Shown here piece after piece: positions 9,557 to 16,762 of a stretch of DNA of 64,000 bases. Position 1 is the first letter of the stretch; each line of letters starts with the position of its first letter. Position numbers and translations under genes: made by a program. Below the pieces are notes generated by a model, which ran no database searches, was not told the origin of the DNA, and was given only the letters and a program-made list of their open reading frames with translations. The DNA lies in NCBI RefSeq assembly GCF_019457615.1, contig NZ_CP080414.1, positions 3,036,501 through 3,100,500 of the forward strand, read 5' to 3'. Origin of the DNA: Shewanella zhangzhouensis (GTDB lineage: Bacteria > Pseudomonadota > Gammaproteobacteria > Enterobacterales > Shewanellaceae).

Positions 9557-10852
9557 TTATTCCAACACTCCGGCCGCAAATAGGGTTCCTAAATCCACTT
9601 CGCCCTTCCATGCTTTAAGGCGGGGGTGTTCATGGCCTTTTAATACTTCTGTTGCGCCGTCTTGGTTAAAGCGCATGGTGATGATTTGCTCTACTTCGGT
9701 ATTGGCGAGCACCACTGGAGAGTGCGTTGATAACCACAATTGCGTATCAGAGGTGAGCTTTAACGCTTCTAACACCGCATCGATTGCCTTAGGGTGAATA
9801 CCGTTTTCAGGTTCTTCTAAGGTGATGATCTTAGGTGCATTTTGCAAATACGGAATAATGGTCAACGCTAAGATATGCAGAGTTCCGTGCGACAAGCCGC
9901 TCGAAGGCACTACCATACCGTTGCTATAGGTTACTTCTAAGTAACAAAAGCTATCATCGATACGCTGCTTGGCTTCAATTTTGGCAATAGAGGGCAGTGC
10001 CATTTGCACCAACTCTAGCCATTCGTTTAAGCCTTCTGGATCGCTCTGCTGCAAGGCGTGTACCTGCCAAGGCAGACTACTGCCATCTGCTTTAAAGGCG
10101 TGCTTATCTCTTGGCGATGCAGCTAATCGCATTGCAGGCCATTGTGGCTCGTAGCAATGTGAGCCTTGTATAAGAAACTCTTGAAGCCATAGCGCTGCGG
10201 GGTATAAATCATGGTCTGCAGGTAGCGCTGCCAAAGCCAATTGGTTATCGCGTAGGCCAAATTCAAGGATGGATGATTTTCCAGCTTGATACTCTGCCTG
10301 GTATTTAACCTTGGTACCTAATCTGCGCGATAACACTTTAAACCAAGGCGCACTGCGCCTGAAATCATCTACGCCAATAAGACCCATGCCATGTTCTGGG
10401 CGCAATTCATTATTAGGAAAAAGCGTTAAGTGCTCTTCTGTAACTTGGAATTTATCCTGGTTGATTCTGAACGATATTTCGTATCGCGCAGTATCGGGTC
10501 TTAATTCTATTTTCTGAAACTTACTCTGCCAGGCATCACTAGCGCCTCTTAACAGTTCCTCAATAACTGAAGGAGGCAAGCTCACTTCCAGTGCCAAGAT
10601 AAAGTACTCGCCTCGAAGCTGATGAACGACTTCTTTGGCTGCTTCTGCGCGAGCACGCTCTCTGCCATTGGTTGGTTTAAAGAACGCATCGTTTATATCC
10701 GACACATTCAGTAAATCACCAAACAAAGCTGGGATATCAAGTAACGTTGTTTTACCTGAACCATTAGAGCCTGCAAATACATGCTGCTGCTCTAATGCAA
10801 GATCCAGTGTATTAAAGCAGCGGTATTTGTAGGCCTCTATTCTTGAGATCAT
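9557..10852 (-). CDS. AAA_21 / OLD-like SMC-type ATPase
   Basis: This 431-residue ABC-type ATPase belongs to the RecF/SMC/OLD group. Walker A is SNGSGKTTLL near residue 30, the signature-like SSGLSHGTLH is near 325, Walker B is IITLEEPENGIHP near 360, and the switch histidine lies in LWLSTHSPVVL. The N-terminus ISRIEAYKYRCF is the usual first strand of AAA_15/AAA_21 proteins. Proteins of this group sense DNA ends or replication structures and drive a nuclease partner; here the partner may be the next gene. The start overlaps the methyltransferase stop as ATGA. A specific role in this operon is inference. Confidence 0.88.
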   Translation of the reverse strand: MISRIEAYKYRCFNTLDLALEQQHVFAGSNGSGKTTLLDIPALFGDLLNVSDINDAFFKPTNGRERARAEAAKEVVHQLRGEYFILALEVSLPPSVIEELLRGASDAWQSKFQKIELRPDTARYEISFRINQDKFQVTEEHLTLFPNNELRPEHGMGLIGVDDFRRSAPWFKVLSRRLGTKVKYQAEYQAGKSSILEFGLRDNQLALAALPADHDLYPAALWLQEFLIQGSHCYEPQWPAMRLAASPRDKHAFKADGSSLPWQVHALQQSDPEGLNEWLELVQMALPSIAKIEAKQRIDDSFCYLEVTYSNGMVVPSSGLSHGTLHILALTIIPYLQNAPKIITLEEPENGIHPKAIDAVLEALKLTSDTQLWLSTHSPVVLANTEVEQIITMRFNQDGATEVLKGHEHPRLKAWKGEVDLGTLFAAGVLE

Positions 10853-12903
10853 ACTGATGGCTCCGGATTTTTAGCGCGAAACTCTTTCCAGGCTTTAGCA
10901 ATTTTTGGTAGATCGTCATCTAAAATTTTGCTGCGACGCTTCAGTTTACGCACCACATTTTGACCATTAATGCGAATGCGCTCTTCAACTTCTTCTTCGA
11001 TAACTTTTTCTTCACCGTCTGGGTGGCGCTCATAGAGTGTATTACCACGGCGATCAAAACCTACTTTTTCTGCAACCGCCATAAATACCGGGTATTCTGG
11101 CTCTCCACCGATGGCAATAGCATCTTTTTCAGTATCAGTTTTCTTTTTCAAGAACAACAGGCTAGTTAAGATGTTTACGTTAGCTTCAACGATAAATGAC
11201 TCAACCGGTAAATCGACACAACCAAGCACCCAGCACTCTTGCATCAGCCACCAGCGAATATATTCGTCACCTGGGTTACCTAGAATACCGTCAGGCAACA
11301 CGATACCCATACGGCCGCCTTGCTTAAGCCACTGAACGCAACGCTCAATGAACAAAATTTCCGGTGATACAGCATCTTTACGACGGTCTGTTTTTCTGAA
11401 ACCACCGTTTTCCGTGCGTTCCCATACATAAGCAAGATCAAACTGTTCAAGAATTTGTTTGTCGGTAACTGGGATATCGGAACCAAACGGTGGGTTAGTT
11501 AAGATGACATCAATACTGCCGTCTTTACCACTGGAATCACCAACGGGGATCTTTCTCTTAGCTGGTTCTACGCCTTTCAGGTGTCCGTGCGGATACTCCA
11601 GTGAGTTCATGTGGTAGATGTTAGCCATAGCGTTACTTGCCATCACCACGTTCATTTGCGATGCGCGACACAGGAAGGGGTCAAAGTCACAGCCAAACAG
11701 ATTGTTTTCTGCAAACTCTTTAATTTGTTGCTGAATAGAAATGAACTCTTCTGTGGTTTCAGCGCCCAATTTAACTTTTTCTTCTTCGTGCAATTGCTTA
11801 TTGATGAAGCTCAAAGTCTGCTCTAGGAAACCACCTGTACCGCATGATGGGTCCAGCACTTTCTCATGTGGTTGTGGTGCCATCATTTCGACAATGAGTT
11901 TGATCGCACCACGAGGCGTAAAGTACTGACCACGGTCACCGCGCAGGTTATCACCTACAACTTCTTGATAAGCGGCGCCTTTGGCGTCCATTTCAGTGCG
12001 GGTAAAATCGTACTTAGCAAGTTCAGACACCATGAATGCCAGAGCGCGATCAGATAAGGTAATTTCTTCATTACCTGCAAAAATTTCTGGGTAGGATTTT
12101 TTGACCTTTTCAAATAGCGGGTTGATGCGCGCTCTGATCTTCTTGCGGCCTTCGTCGTCAAACTGTTCAGTCGGTGACGCCCAGAATTCACGATCACGAT
12201 TGCCGATACGCTCATCGTACATTTTTGAGAAGATGAGGTATAAGAACTGCCAGAATGCTGCATCTTTAGGCATCCCTTCATTACCATGAATGAAGTTGTG
12301 ACAACGACGAAACGCAGTGAGTAGCATCTCACGGTCAGCGGTTCTTAGCTGTGCGTTTGAGGCAACATCTCGACTCCCCAGAGTCTCATCTGCTAGTGGC
12401 CAATCACCAACTGCGTTGAACTTGGTATCAAAACGCGATTCTTCTTTTTCCACGAAGAAAAACTCAATACCATTGGTCCAAAGGCCCCACAGGCACTTTT
12501 CTAGTACATACTGATCGCCTACCTGTTCTCGCATCATATCTTCCATCAACTGAAGATCTTTATGCGCTTGCTCATGATCACGCATTTTTACAGCTGACTT
12601 TTTACCTTTCTTCGGCTCTTTATCACAGATAACGATACGACGGATGTTCTTAAGCTCATGTGCAGTGCCATGTTCAAAGATGGCGATATCAATTTTCTGC
12701 TGCTTGCCGCCAATTTTAACTTTTACATCGAGCTCCATGTCCTCAGCACTGATGCCATATTCATGGAACAAAGCCCTTAAGGTTTTTTGACGAACCAATT
12801 CTTTAGGCGTTTCTTTGATTGGATTATTGGTTAGGTAATCCAGCATCATGCCGTCTTCGATGGCGAGTACTTCTAGTTGTTCAATATCGTTGGTGGTTGT
12901 CAT
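10849..12903 (-). CDS. HsdM-like N6-adenine DNA methyltransferase with N-terminal HsdR_N-type domain
   Basis: First gene of the defence operon, 684 residues. Residues about 20-150 resemble the HSDR_N_2 endonuclease-like domain (DVKVKIGGKQQKIDIAIFEHG), which may be nuclease-derived. The helical HsdM N-terminal domain and a Rossmann methyltransferase follow. The SAM motif is DPSCGTGGFLEQTL near residue 350 and the catalytic motif IV is NPPFGSDIP near 470, typical of adenine-N6 methylation. The C-terminus is lysine- and arginine-rich. It should methylate host sites chosen by the HsdS-like protein and so mark self. An in-frame GTG at 12924 could extend it by 7 residues. I prefer the ATG at 12903, which has AAAGAG upstream, but the ribosome site is weak for both. 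Confidence 0.9.
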   Translation of the reverse strand: MTTTNDIEQLEVLAIEDGMMLDYLTNNPIKETPKELVRQKTLRALFHEYGISAEDMELDVKVKIGGKQQKIDIAIFEHGTAHELKNIRRIVICDKEPKKGKKSAVKMRDHEQAHKDLQLMEDMMREQVGDQYVLEKCLWGLWTNGIEFFFVEKEESRFDTKFNAVGDWPLADETLGSRDVASNAQLRTADREMLLTAFRRCHNFIHGNEGMPKDAAFWQFLYLIFSKMYDERIGNRDREFWASPTEQFDDEGRKKIRARINPLFEKVKKSYPEIFAGNEEITLSDRALAFMVSELAKYDFTRTEMDAKGAAYQEVVGDNLRGDRGQYFTPRGAIKLIVEMMAPQPHEKVLDPSCGTGGFLEQTLSFINKQLHEEEKVKLGAETTEEFISIQQQIKEFAENNLFGCDFDPFLCRASQMNVVMASNAMANIYHMNSLEYPHGHLKGVEPAKRKIPVGDSSGKDGSIDVILTNPPFGSDIPVTDKQILEQFDLAYVWERTENGGFRKTDRRKDAVSPEILFIERCVQWLKQGGRMGIVLPDGILGNPGDEYIRWWLMQECWVLGCVDLPVESFIVEANVNILTSLLFLKKKTDTEKDAIAIGGEPEYPVFMAVAEKVGFDRRGNTLYERHPDGEEKVIEEEVEERIRINGQNVVRKLKRRSKILDDDLPKIAKAWKEFRAKNPEPSV

Positions 12904-13437
12904 AATCGGAAACTCTTTTAACACTTAACACTTAAGTGACTGTTTTAAATAAATTAAAAACCAATCGGCTATATATTCAGATACATTTCCACGTGCAGCC
13001 AATCAAGTTAAAACGCCTAAAAATCAATAAGTTACACAGGCGCAGTGTAGATGCAGGCAGATCATCCACTTATAGCAATGTTCATATTTCCGGGGCCGCT
13101 TTTGCTACTTGCTACTTGCTACTTGCTACACGCTACACGCTACACGCTACACGCTACACGACGCTAAGGTATGCATCTACCTAAATCCTATCGAGCACGC
13201 TACCGCAATTGGCATCTACTTCTAGAGCGCAAATTAAAGGTCGACTGTTCGCTTTATCCTTAACAACCATGTCTACTAAACCGAAAGAGGCAACTGCTAA
13301 CTAACTGGTTTACACTCCGGATAAATCTCACAATTTTTATGCTCACCAGACACTTACATCGCCAGCAATCATGAGAATGATTGTGCCAGAGTCTGCGAAC
13401 CGTATCCAGTGCGACGGACCACAGAATCGCACTATGG
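12904..13437. promoter_or_regulatory. Leader region of the defence operon, no gene
   Basis: About 530 bases without a credible gene separate the methyltransferase from the AlpA-type remnant. The operon promoter must lie here on the minus strand. The stretch 12930-13000 is AT-rich, but I see no clean -35/-10 pair. A perfect 10-base palindrome CACTTAAGTG sits at 12929-12938, close to the first gene, within a run of related TTAACACTTAA words, and could be an operator. Tandem heptamers at 13102-13157 are listed separately. The remainder, 13160-13437, shows nothing I can name. Confidence 0.4.
13102..13157. repeat. Tandem 7-bp repeat, 4 x TTGCTAC then 4 x ACGCTAC
   Basis: Eight uninterrupted 7-base units: four TTGCTAC at 13102-13129 and four ACGCTAC at 13130-13157, followed by a partial ACGACGCT. 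The two sub-arrays differ only in the first two bases, so one probably arose from the other by slippage or conversion. It lies about 200 bases upstream of the first defence gene and outside any reading frame. A change in unit number would alter promoter or operator spacing rather than a protein. Confidence 0.95.
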
Positions 13438-13665
13438 TTAAGCCTTACCCAATCCCAAAGCAGGTTTGACTAGTTGGTCACTACTTGCGTCTCGTTTGCT
13501 GATTTTATCTTCAATCTATTCATCGACTTCCTCTTCAACCCAGGCCACCAGCCTCGGGCCCAGCTTCACTGACCTGGGGAAGTAGCCCGCAGCCATGTAG
13601 CTGTAGATGGAAGAGCGGCCTAAACCGGTACGTTCAGTGACTTGCTTCAATCGGATGAGTTTCAT
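13438..13665 (-). pseudogene. AlpA-type regulator broken by an amber codon
   Basis: From ATG 13665 the frame reads MKLIRLKQVTERTGLGRSSI and continues to WVEEEVDE, then TAG at 13516-13518. It resumes IEDKISKRDAS in the same frame up to TAA at 13438. The intact relative at 13840-14049 reads WVEEEVLNWIEERIAARDD at the same place, so the TAG stands exactly where Trp (TGG) is expected. It is an AlpA/MerR-like helix-turn-helix protein that lost its last helix, either a pseudogene or a 49-residue shortened regulator. Confidence 0.8.
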
Positions 13666-13692
13666 GCTTTGCTCCAGTTCAGACTCCGTGCC

Positions 13693-13726
13693 CCATGTTG
13701 GCAGACTATGTCGTCTGCCAACATGG
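13693..13726. repeat. Perfect 14-bp inverted repeat upstream of the broken alpA
   Basis: CCATGTTGGCAGAC at 13693-13706 is repeated inverted at 13713-13726 around a 6-base spacer. It lies 28 bases upstream of the start of the broken AlpA gene. There is no long T-run on either side, so it looks more like an operator or recombinase binding site than a terminator. Confidence 0.8.
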
Positions 13727-13839
13727 TTTGTGAGTGAAGCGAGAGGCGAATGTATCGATCAAACGGAAGAGATGTGCCATTCAAGTCTGAGTAATTGATA
13801 ATGTCTGCAAAGGCTTGCTCAGTTGGCTTTAAAAGCCAT

Positions 13840-14049
13840 CTATGCCGCCGCTTTAGATGTTTTTAGGTCATCATCTCTGGCCGCGATTCGCTCCTCAATC
13901 CAGTTCAGAACTTCCTCTTCAACCCAGCCGACAGAGCGTTCCCCTAGGGATACCGAGACCGGGAACTTGCCGTCGTTCATCAGACGGTAAACACTGGCAC
14001 GGGACAACGCAGTAAGGTTAAGAACTTCTTTCAATTTGATAAGTCTCAT
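13840..14049 (-). CDS. AlpA-family helix-turn-helix regulator
   Basis: This 69-residue protein is of the AlpA/phage-regulator type: RLIKLKEVLNLTALSRASVY forms the helix-turn-helix, then a wing (FPVSVSLGERSVGW) and a C-terminal helix EEEVLNWIEERIAARDD. Such proteins activate the integrase or excision genes of P4-like and other integrative elements. The start at 14049 has GGAG 8 bases upstream. It is divergent from radC across about 200 bases, which probably contain both promoters. A degenerate paralogue lies immediately downstream. Confidence 0.9.
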   Translation of the reverse strand: MRLIKLKEVLNLTALSRASVYRLMNDGKFPVSVSLGERSVGWVEEEVLNWIEERIAARDDDLKTSKAAA

Positions 14050-14247
14050 GATGAGCTCCGGTTATTGAGTCATCACATATGCAGTGGCAGTAATTTTTAA
14101 CTGTCCGATGCCAGACACTGTTCCACTTCCCCCTTCCAGCCCCCTCCTCCCCTATTCGTCTACCTCCAGCCTAGGTCTCGAAAATTTTCCAGATATATAT
14201 CACCCCTGTGCATATACCCAGCATCTCGCCACATCCATGGAGGCCCT

Positions 14248-14721
14248 ATGCACAAATCCTTATCAACGCCCAAGGACTGCTGGTCACTGACCGCCAAGCA
14301 GATCCTCGAAACAGCGGCCAACATAGTCGCCGAACGTTTTGTCCGCGAAGGCACCTTTAGTAACCCTCAAAGCACCAAGGAATTCTTGTCGTTCAAACTC
14401 AACCAGCATGAGCGCGAAGTGTTCGCAGTGATGCTGCTGGATAGCCAGCACCAGTTGATTGCGTTTCGCGAGCTGTTTTTCGGCACCATCGATTGCGCCA
14501 GTGTCTACCCCCGCGAAGTGGTTAAGGCTGTGCTGGAGACTAATGCCGCAGCTGTGATCTTTGCCCATAACCACCCTTCGGGCTCACCGGAACCCTCACA
14601 GGCCGACCGCAAGATCACTGAGCGGCTGGTGGCTGCACTGCAGACGATTGATGTACCCGTACTGGACCACATCGTCATCGGCCAGGACTGTATTTCGTTT
14701 GCAGAACGCGGCTGGCTGTAA
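14248..14721 (+). CDS. radC: RadC-type JAMM-domain protein of mobile islands
   Basis: This 157-residue MPN/JAMM protein has the zinc signature H107-N-H109 followed by S117 and D120 in HNHPSGSPEPSQAD, and an upstream glutamate near E57. It lacks the N-terminal helix-hairpin-helix part of chromosomal RadC (about 220 residues), as is usual for YeeS/YkfG-like copies on prophages and islands. GGAGG lies 5 bases before the ATG. Biochemical function is uncertain; the old link to recombination repair was withdrawn for the family. Its GC-rich composition matches the genes to 17,488 but not the AT-rich defence operon. Confidence 0.9.
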   Translation: MHKSLSTPKDCWSLTAKQILETAANIVAERFVREGTFSNPQSTKEFLSFKLNQHEREVFAVMLLDSQHQLIAFRELFFGTIDCASVYPREVVKAVLETNAAAVIFAHNHPSGSPEPSQADRKITERLVAALQTIDVPVLDHIVIGQDCISFAERGWL

Positions 14722-14877
14722 CGGCTGGGTTTGCCGTCCACCAGCAAGCTCACATTCTGCTGTTTAGTTAATAAGCAGGCGTGGTTTGAACCCCACCTAC
14801 TGCTGGTTTCTTCACTGCAATGTTCCAGCTGGTAAGAGCGTTCCAAGTTCCAAGTGCCTAGCGCATACCCCCTGCCC

Positions 14878-14905
14878 GCTCTGGTACCCCAAGCGGGACC
14901 AGAGC
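14878..14905. repeat. Strong hairpin upstream of the 120-aa gene
   Basis: GCTCTGGT at 14878-14885 pairs with ACCAGAGC at 14898-14905, and after a bulged A the CCC pairs with GGG around a short loop. No T-run follows, so it is unlikely to be a simple terminator. It lies 85 bases before the next start, in the otherwise featureless 268-base gap after radC. Confidence 0.6.
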
Positions 14906-14989
14906 ACGGCAACCACACATCTAAAAGTTATCGACACACATCTACGGACATGAGCTCCCAGTCAGAGCCAATTCCCTTAAGGAGTCATC

Positions 14990-15352
14990 ATGATCGAGTT
15001 TACCGACAGTTTTTCCCAGGCAGCAGTGGCAGAGGCCTGCAGCGCCTCGCCGCAGCTGCTGAACCTGTTAGCCATTCAGCTCACGCTACCGGTGTTTTTC
15101 CGCCCGTTTGACGACGAGGGGCATATAACAGGCGCGCCGGAGATTAAGCCGCTCAGCAGCCTGCGTAAGACCGTGCTGTGGGTATCCGAGCGCGATCTGG
15201 TGGGGCATCTACCTAAAGAAATCACTTTTGTGCGCCAGCTGTGTCGCTGTAACGACTACGGCCAGCCTGAGGGCGAGTGGCAGCGGATCATCAACGGCGT
15301 TTACTACAACCACGGCAGTAACGAATCACCCGACTGGCGCTGCCATACCTGA
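14990..15352 (+). CDS. Conserved island protein of unknown function, 120 aa
   Basis: A 120-residue soluble protein that I cannot assign. It starts at ATG 14990 behind an ideal AAGGAG ribosome site. The middle reads GAPEIKPLSSLRKTVLWVSERDLV, and the C-terminus contains RQLCRCNDYG with a CxC pair and ends in Cys-His-Thr. The same style of leader (AAGGAG or ACGGAG 6-8 bases before the ATG) precedes each gene from here to the LRAT gene, suggesting a co-inherited module. Function unknown. Confidence 0.75.
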   Translation: MIEFTDSFSQAAVAEACSASPQLLNLLAIQLTLPVFFRPFDDEGHITGAPEIKPLSSLRKTVLWVSERDLVGHLPKEITFVRQLCRCNDYGQPEGEWQRIINGVYYNHGSNESPDWRCHT

Positions 15353-15414
15353 GGCTTCTCATCCTCATTGGTAACACATCACCCATCAACAGCCCACTGG
15401 GCAACGGAGCTTAT

Positions 15415-15834
15415 ATGACCATCATTCCCTACCCCCAACTGACGCTGCCAGCACGTTTCTATCAGCTGCTGGGCAGTTACCTTCATCAGCGTGCACAAGA
15501 TATCAAGGACAGTGCCAGCGAGATGCTGACCCTGCATTTTCGGGACCCGGACTACAGCGCCGAAGATGGCGGCTTTCATCCGGTCGAGATTGGTCTGGAG
15601 CGCCAGGGTAACGACTGGCAGCTGAGTTACCTCACCGACTTTGCCTGGTCAGGCGGACCGTTTCCGGAGCTGGAGAAGGATATCGACTTTTGCTTCAGCG
15701 ATAACCTGCTTTACCACAGCTTTATCGGCAGCTGTCATCTCACCCAGGCCAACGAGCTGCTGCAAACCTACCTGGAGAATTTCATCGGCTATGTACAGAG
15801 CGAGGTGTTTGAGGTGGAACTGAAGCTGCATTGA
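15415..15834 (+). CDS. DUF2787 family protein
   Basis: The 139 residues match the DUF2787 pattern: a middle FHPVEIGLERQGNDWQLSYL followed by TDFAWSG, then a LEKDIDF segment and an aromatic C-terminal helix. Members are found next to radC and AlpA genes in gammaproteobacterial islands; no biochemical role is known to me. It starts at 15415 after ACGGAGC. The 62-base gap to the previous gene suggests co-transcription. Confidence 0.8.
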   Translation: MTIIPYPQLTLPARFYQLLGSYLHQRAQDIKDSASEMLTLHFRDPDYSAEDGGFHPVEIGLERQGNDWQLSYLTDFAWSGGPFPELEKDIDFCFSDNLLYHSFIGSCHLTQANELLQTYLENFIGYVQSEVFEVELKLH

Positions 15835-15876
15835 GCCTGCCAGCTAAGGGCACCGCCGTCAGGTGCTCAAAAAACT

Positions 15877-15936
15877 ATTGTGGGTACCTGCCAAGGCCCG
15901 TCCGATGCGGGTTTCACAAAGGCAGGTGCTCACAAT
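15877..15936. repeat. Long inverted repeat with internal hairpin, upstream of the recombinase
   Basis: ATTGTGGGTACCTGCC at 15877-15892 and GGCAGGTGCTCACAAT at 15921-15936 are inverted copies matching at 14 of 16 positions. The 28-base loop itself folds (CCCG, 6 bases, CGGG). A smaller hairpin GCACC/GGTGC lies just before, at about 15850-15866. The structure ends 53 bases before the recombinase gene. It could be a recombination or binding site, or an extruded cruciform. No T-run supports termination. Confidence 0.75.
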
Positions 15937-15989
15937 GATGAAATAGCATTTTTTAGGAACCTGAGCCCATAGGGCCTAAGGAGTCATTT

Positions 15990-16550
15990 ATGAAGGAAGT
16001 CGATGCAGTAAAAAGCCACGACACCATCAAGCTTATCAGCTACCTGCTGGAGCGCCAGTGTGGCGAGCAGATGCGCGATGTGTGGGAAATAGGCCTCAAC
16101 CTGGCGCTGCGGATAAGCGACTTGCTGGCTATCCGTTTCAGCGACATCGAAGGCGATACCCTGCGGATACGGGAGCGTAAAACCGGTAAACACGCCAGGA
16201 TAGTGCTCAACGCCAAAACCCGCGAGCGGATAGCGGCCATTCGGGCAGCACATCCCGAGCACGTATATCTGTTTCAGTCGTACCGCAGTCCGGGAGCGGC
16301 TAACCGGCCACCGAGACCACTGACGCGCCGCGCCGTGACCAAGGCATTTATGCTGGTGGGTGAAGAACTTAAGCTCGATCTCGGTACCCACTCAATGCGT
16401 AAGACCCGGGGCTATTGGTTGTATCAGCAGTGCAAGGACTTGGGCCGGGTGATGCGCATGTTGCGCCATCAATCCGAAGCCGTGACCTTAAGGTACATAG
16501 GGATCAGCCAACAGCAGGTCGATCAGGATTTCCTGCAACTGGAGATCTGA
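15990..16550 (+). CDS. Short tyrosine recombinase/integrase
   Basis: This 186-residue catalytic-domain-only tyrosine recombinase has all expected active-site residues: R41 in ALRISDLLAIR, K64 in the beta-hairpin ERKTGKHAR, H134-x-x-R137 in HSMRKTRGY, H160 in LRHQS and nucleophile Y169 in LRYIGI. It lacks the arm-binding and core-binding N-terminal domains of phage integrases and in size resembles FimB/FimE-type enzymes. AAGGAG lies 8 bases before the ATG. A complex inverted repeat stands directly upstream and may be its target. A role in inverting or moving a local segment is more likely than integrating the whole island, but this is inference. Confidence 0.9.
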   Translation: MKEVDAVKSHDTIKLISYLLERQCGEQMRDVWEIGLNLALRISDLLAIRFSDIEGDTLRIRERKTGKHARIVLNAKTRERIAAIRAAHPEHVYLFQSYRSPGAANRPPRPLTRRAVTKAFMLVGEELKLDLGTHSMRKTRGYWLYQQCKDLGRVMRMLRHQSEAVTLRYIGISQQQVDQDFLQLEI

Positions 16551-16762
16551 GCTAGTACATCTGAGTTCAGCGGTTACTCGCCGCAGCTCTGTCGTGTATA
16601 GCGGCCACTCTAGTCTCCACTACCAACCTATTACCACCGCAGCAACTGAGTTCGACCACCAGCAGTACCACTGTTACCTCCCCATTTCCCCACTAACTCA
16701 CTCAACTCGCACCGAGCAACCCAAACACTGTCTGGCATTTGTCGCCGGACCAAGGAGCATTT

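Noticed and set aside
9555..9611. N-terminal extension of the 220-aa operon protein
   Set aside because: It overlaps the end of the ATPase gene in another frame; the ATG at 9554 lies 2 bases after that stop and gives the more plausible N-terminal strand.
12929..12938. CACTTAAGTG palindrome as a proven operator
   Set aside because: Ten AT-rich bases can arise by chance; kept only as a note in the leader region.
13102..13157. CRISPR array
   Set aside because: Units are 7 bases with no spacers; this is a simple tandem repeat.
15877..15936. Integron attC site with integron integrase
   Set aside because: The spacing and core do not give recognisable R and L box pairs, and the recombinase lacks the integron-integrase insertion; left as an unnamed inverted repeat.
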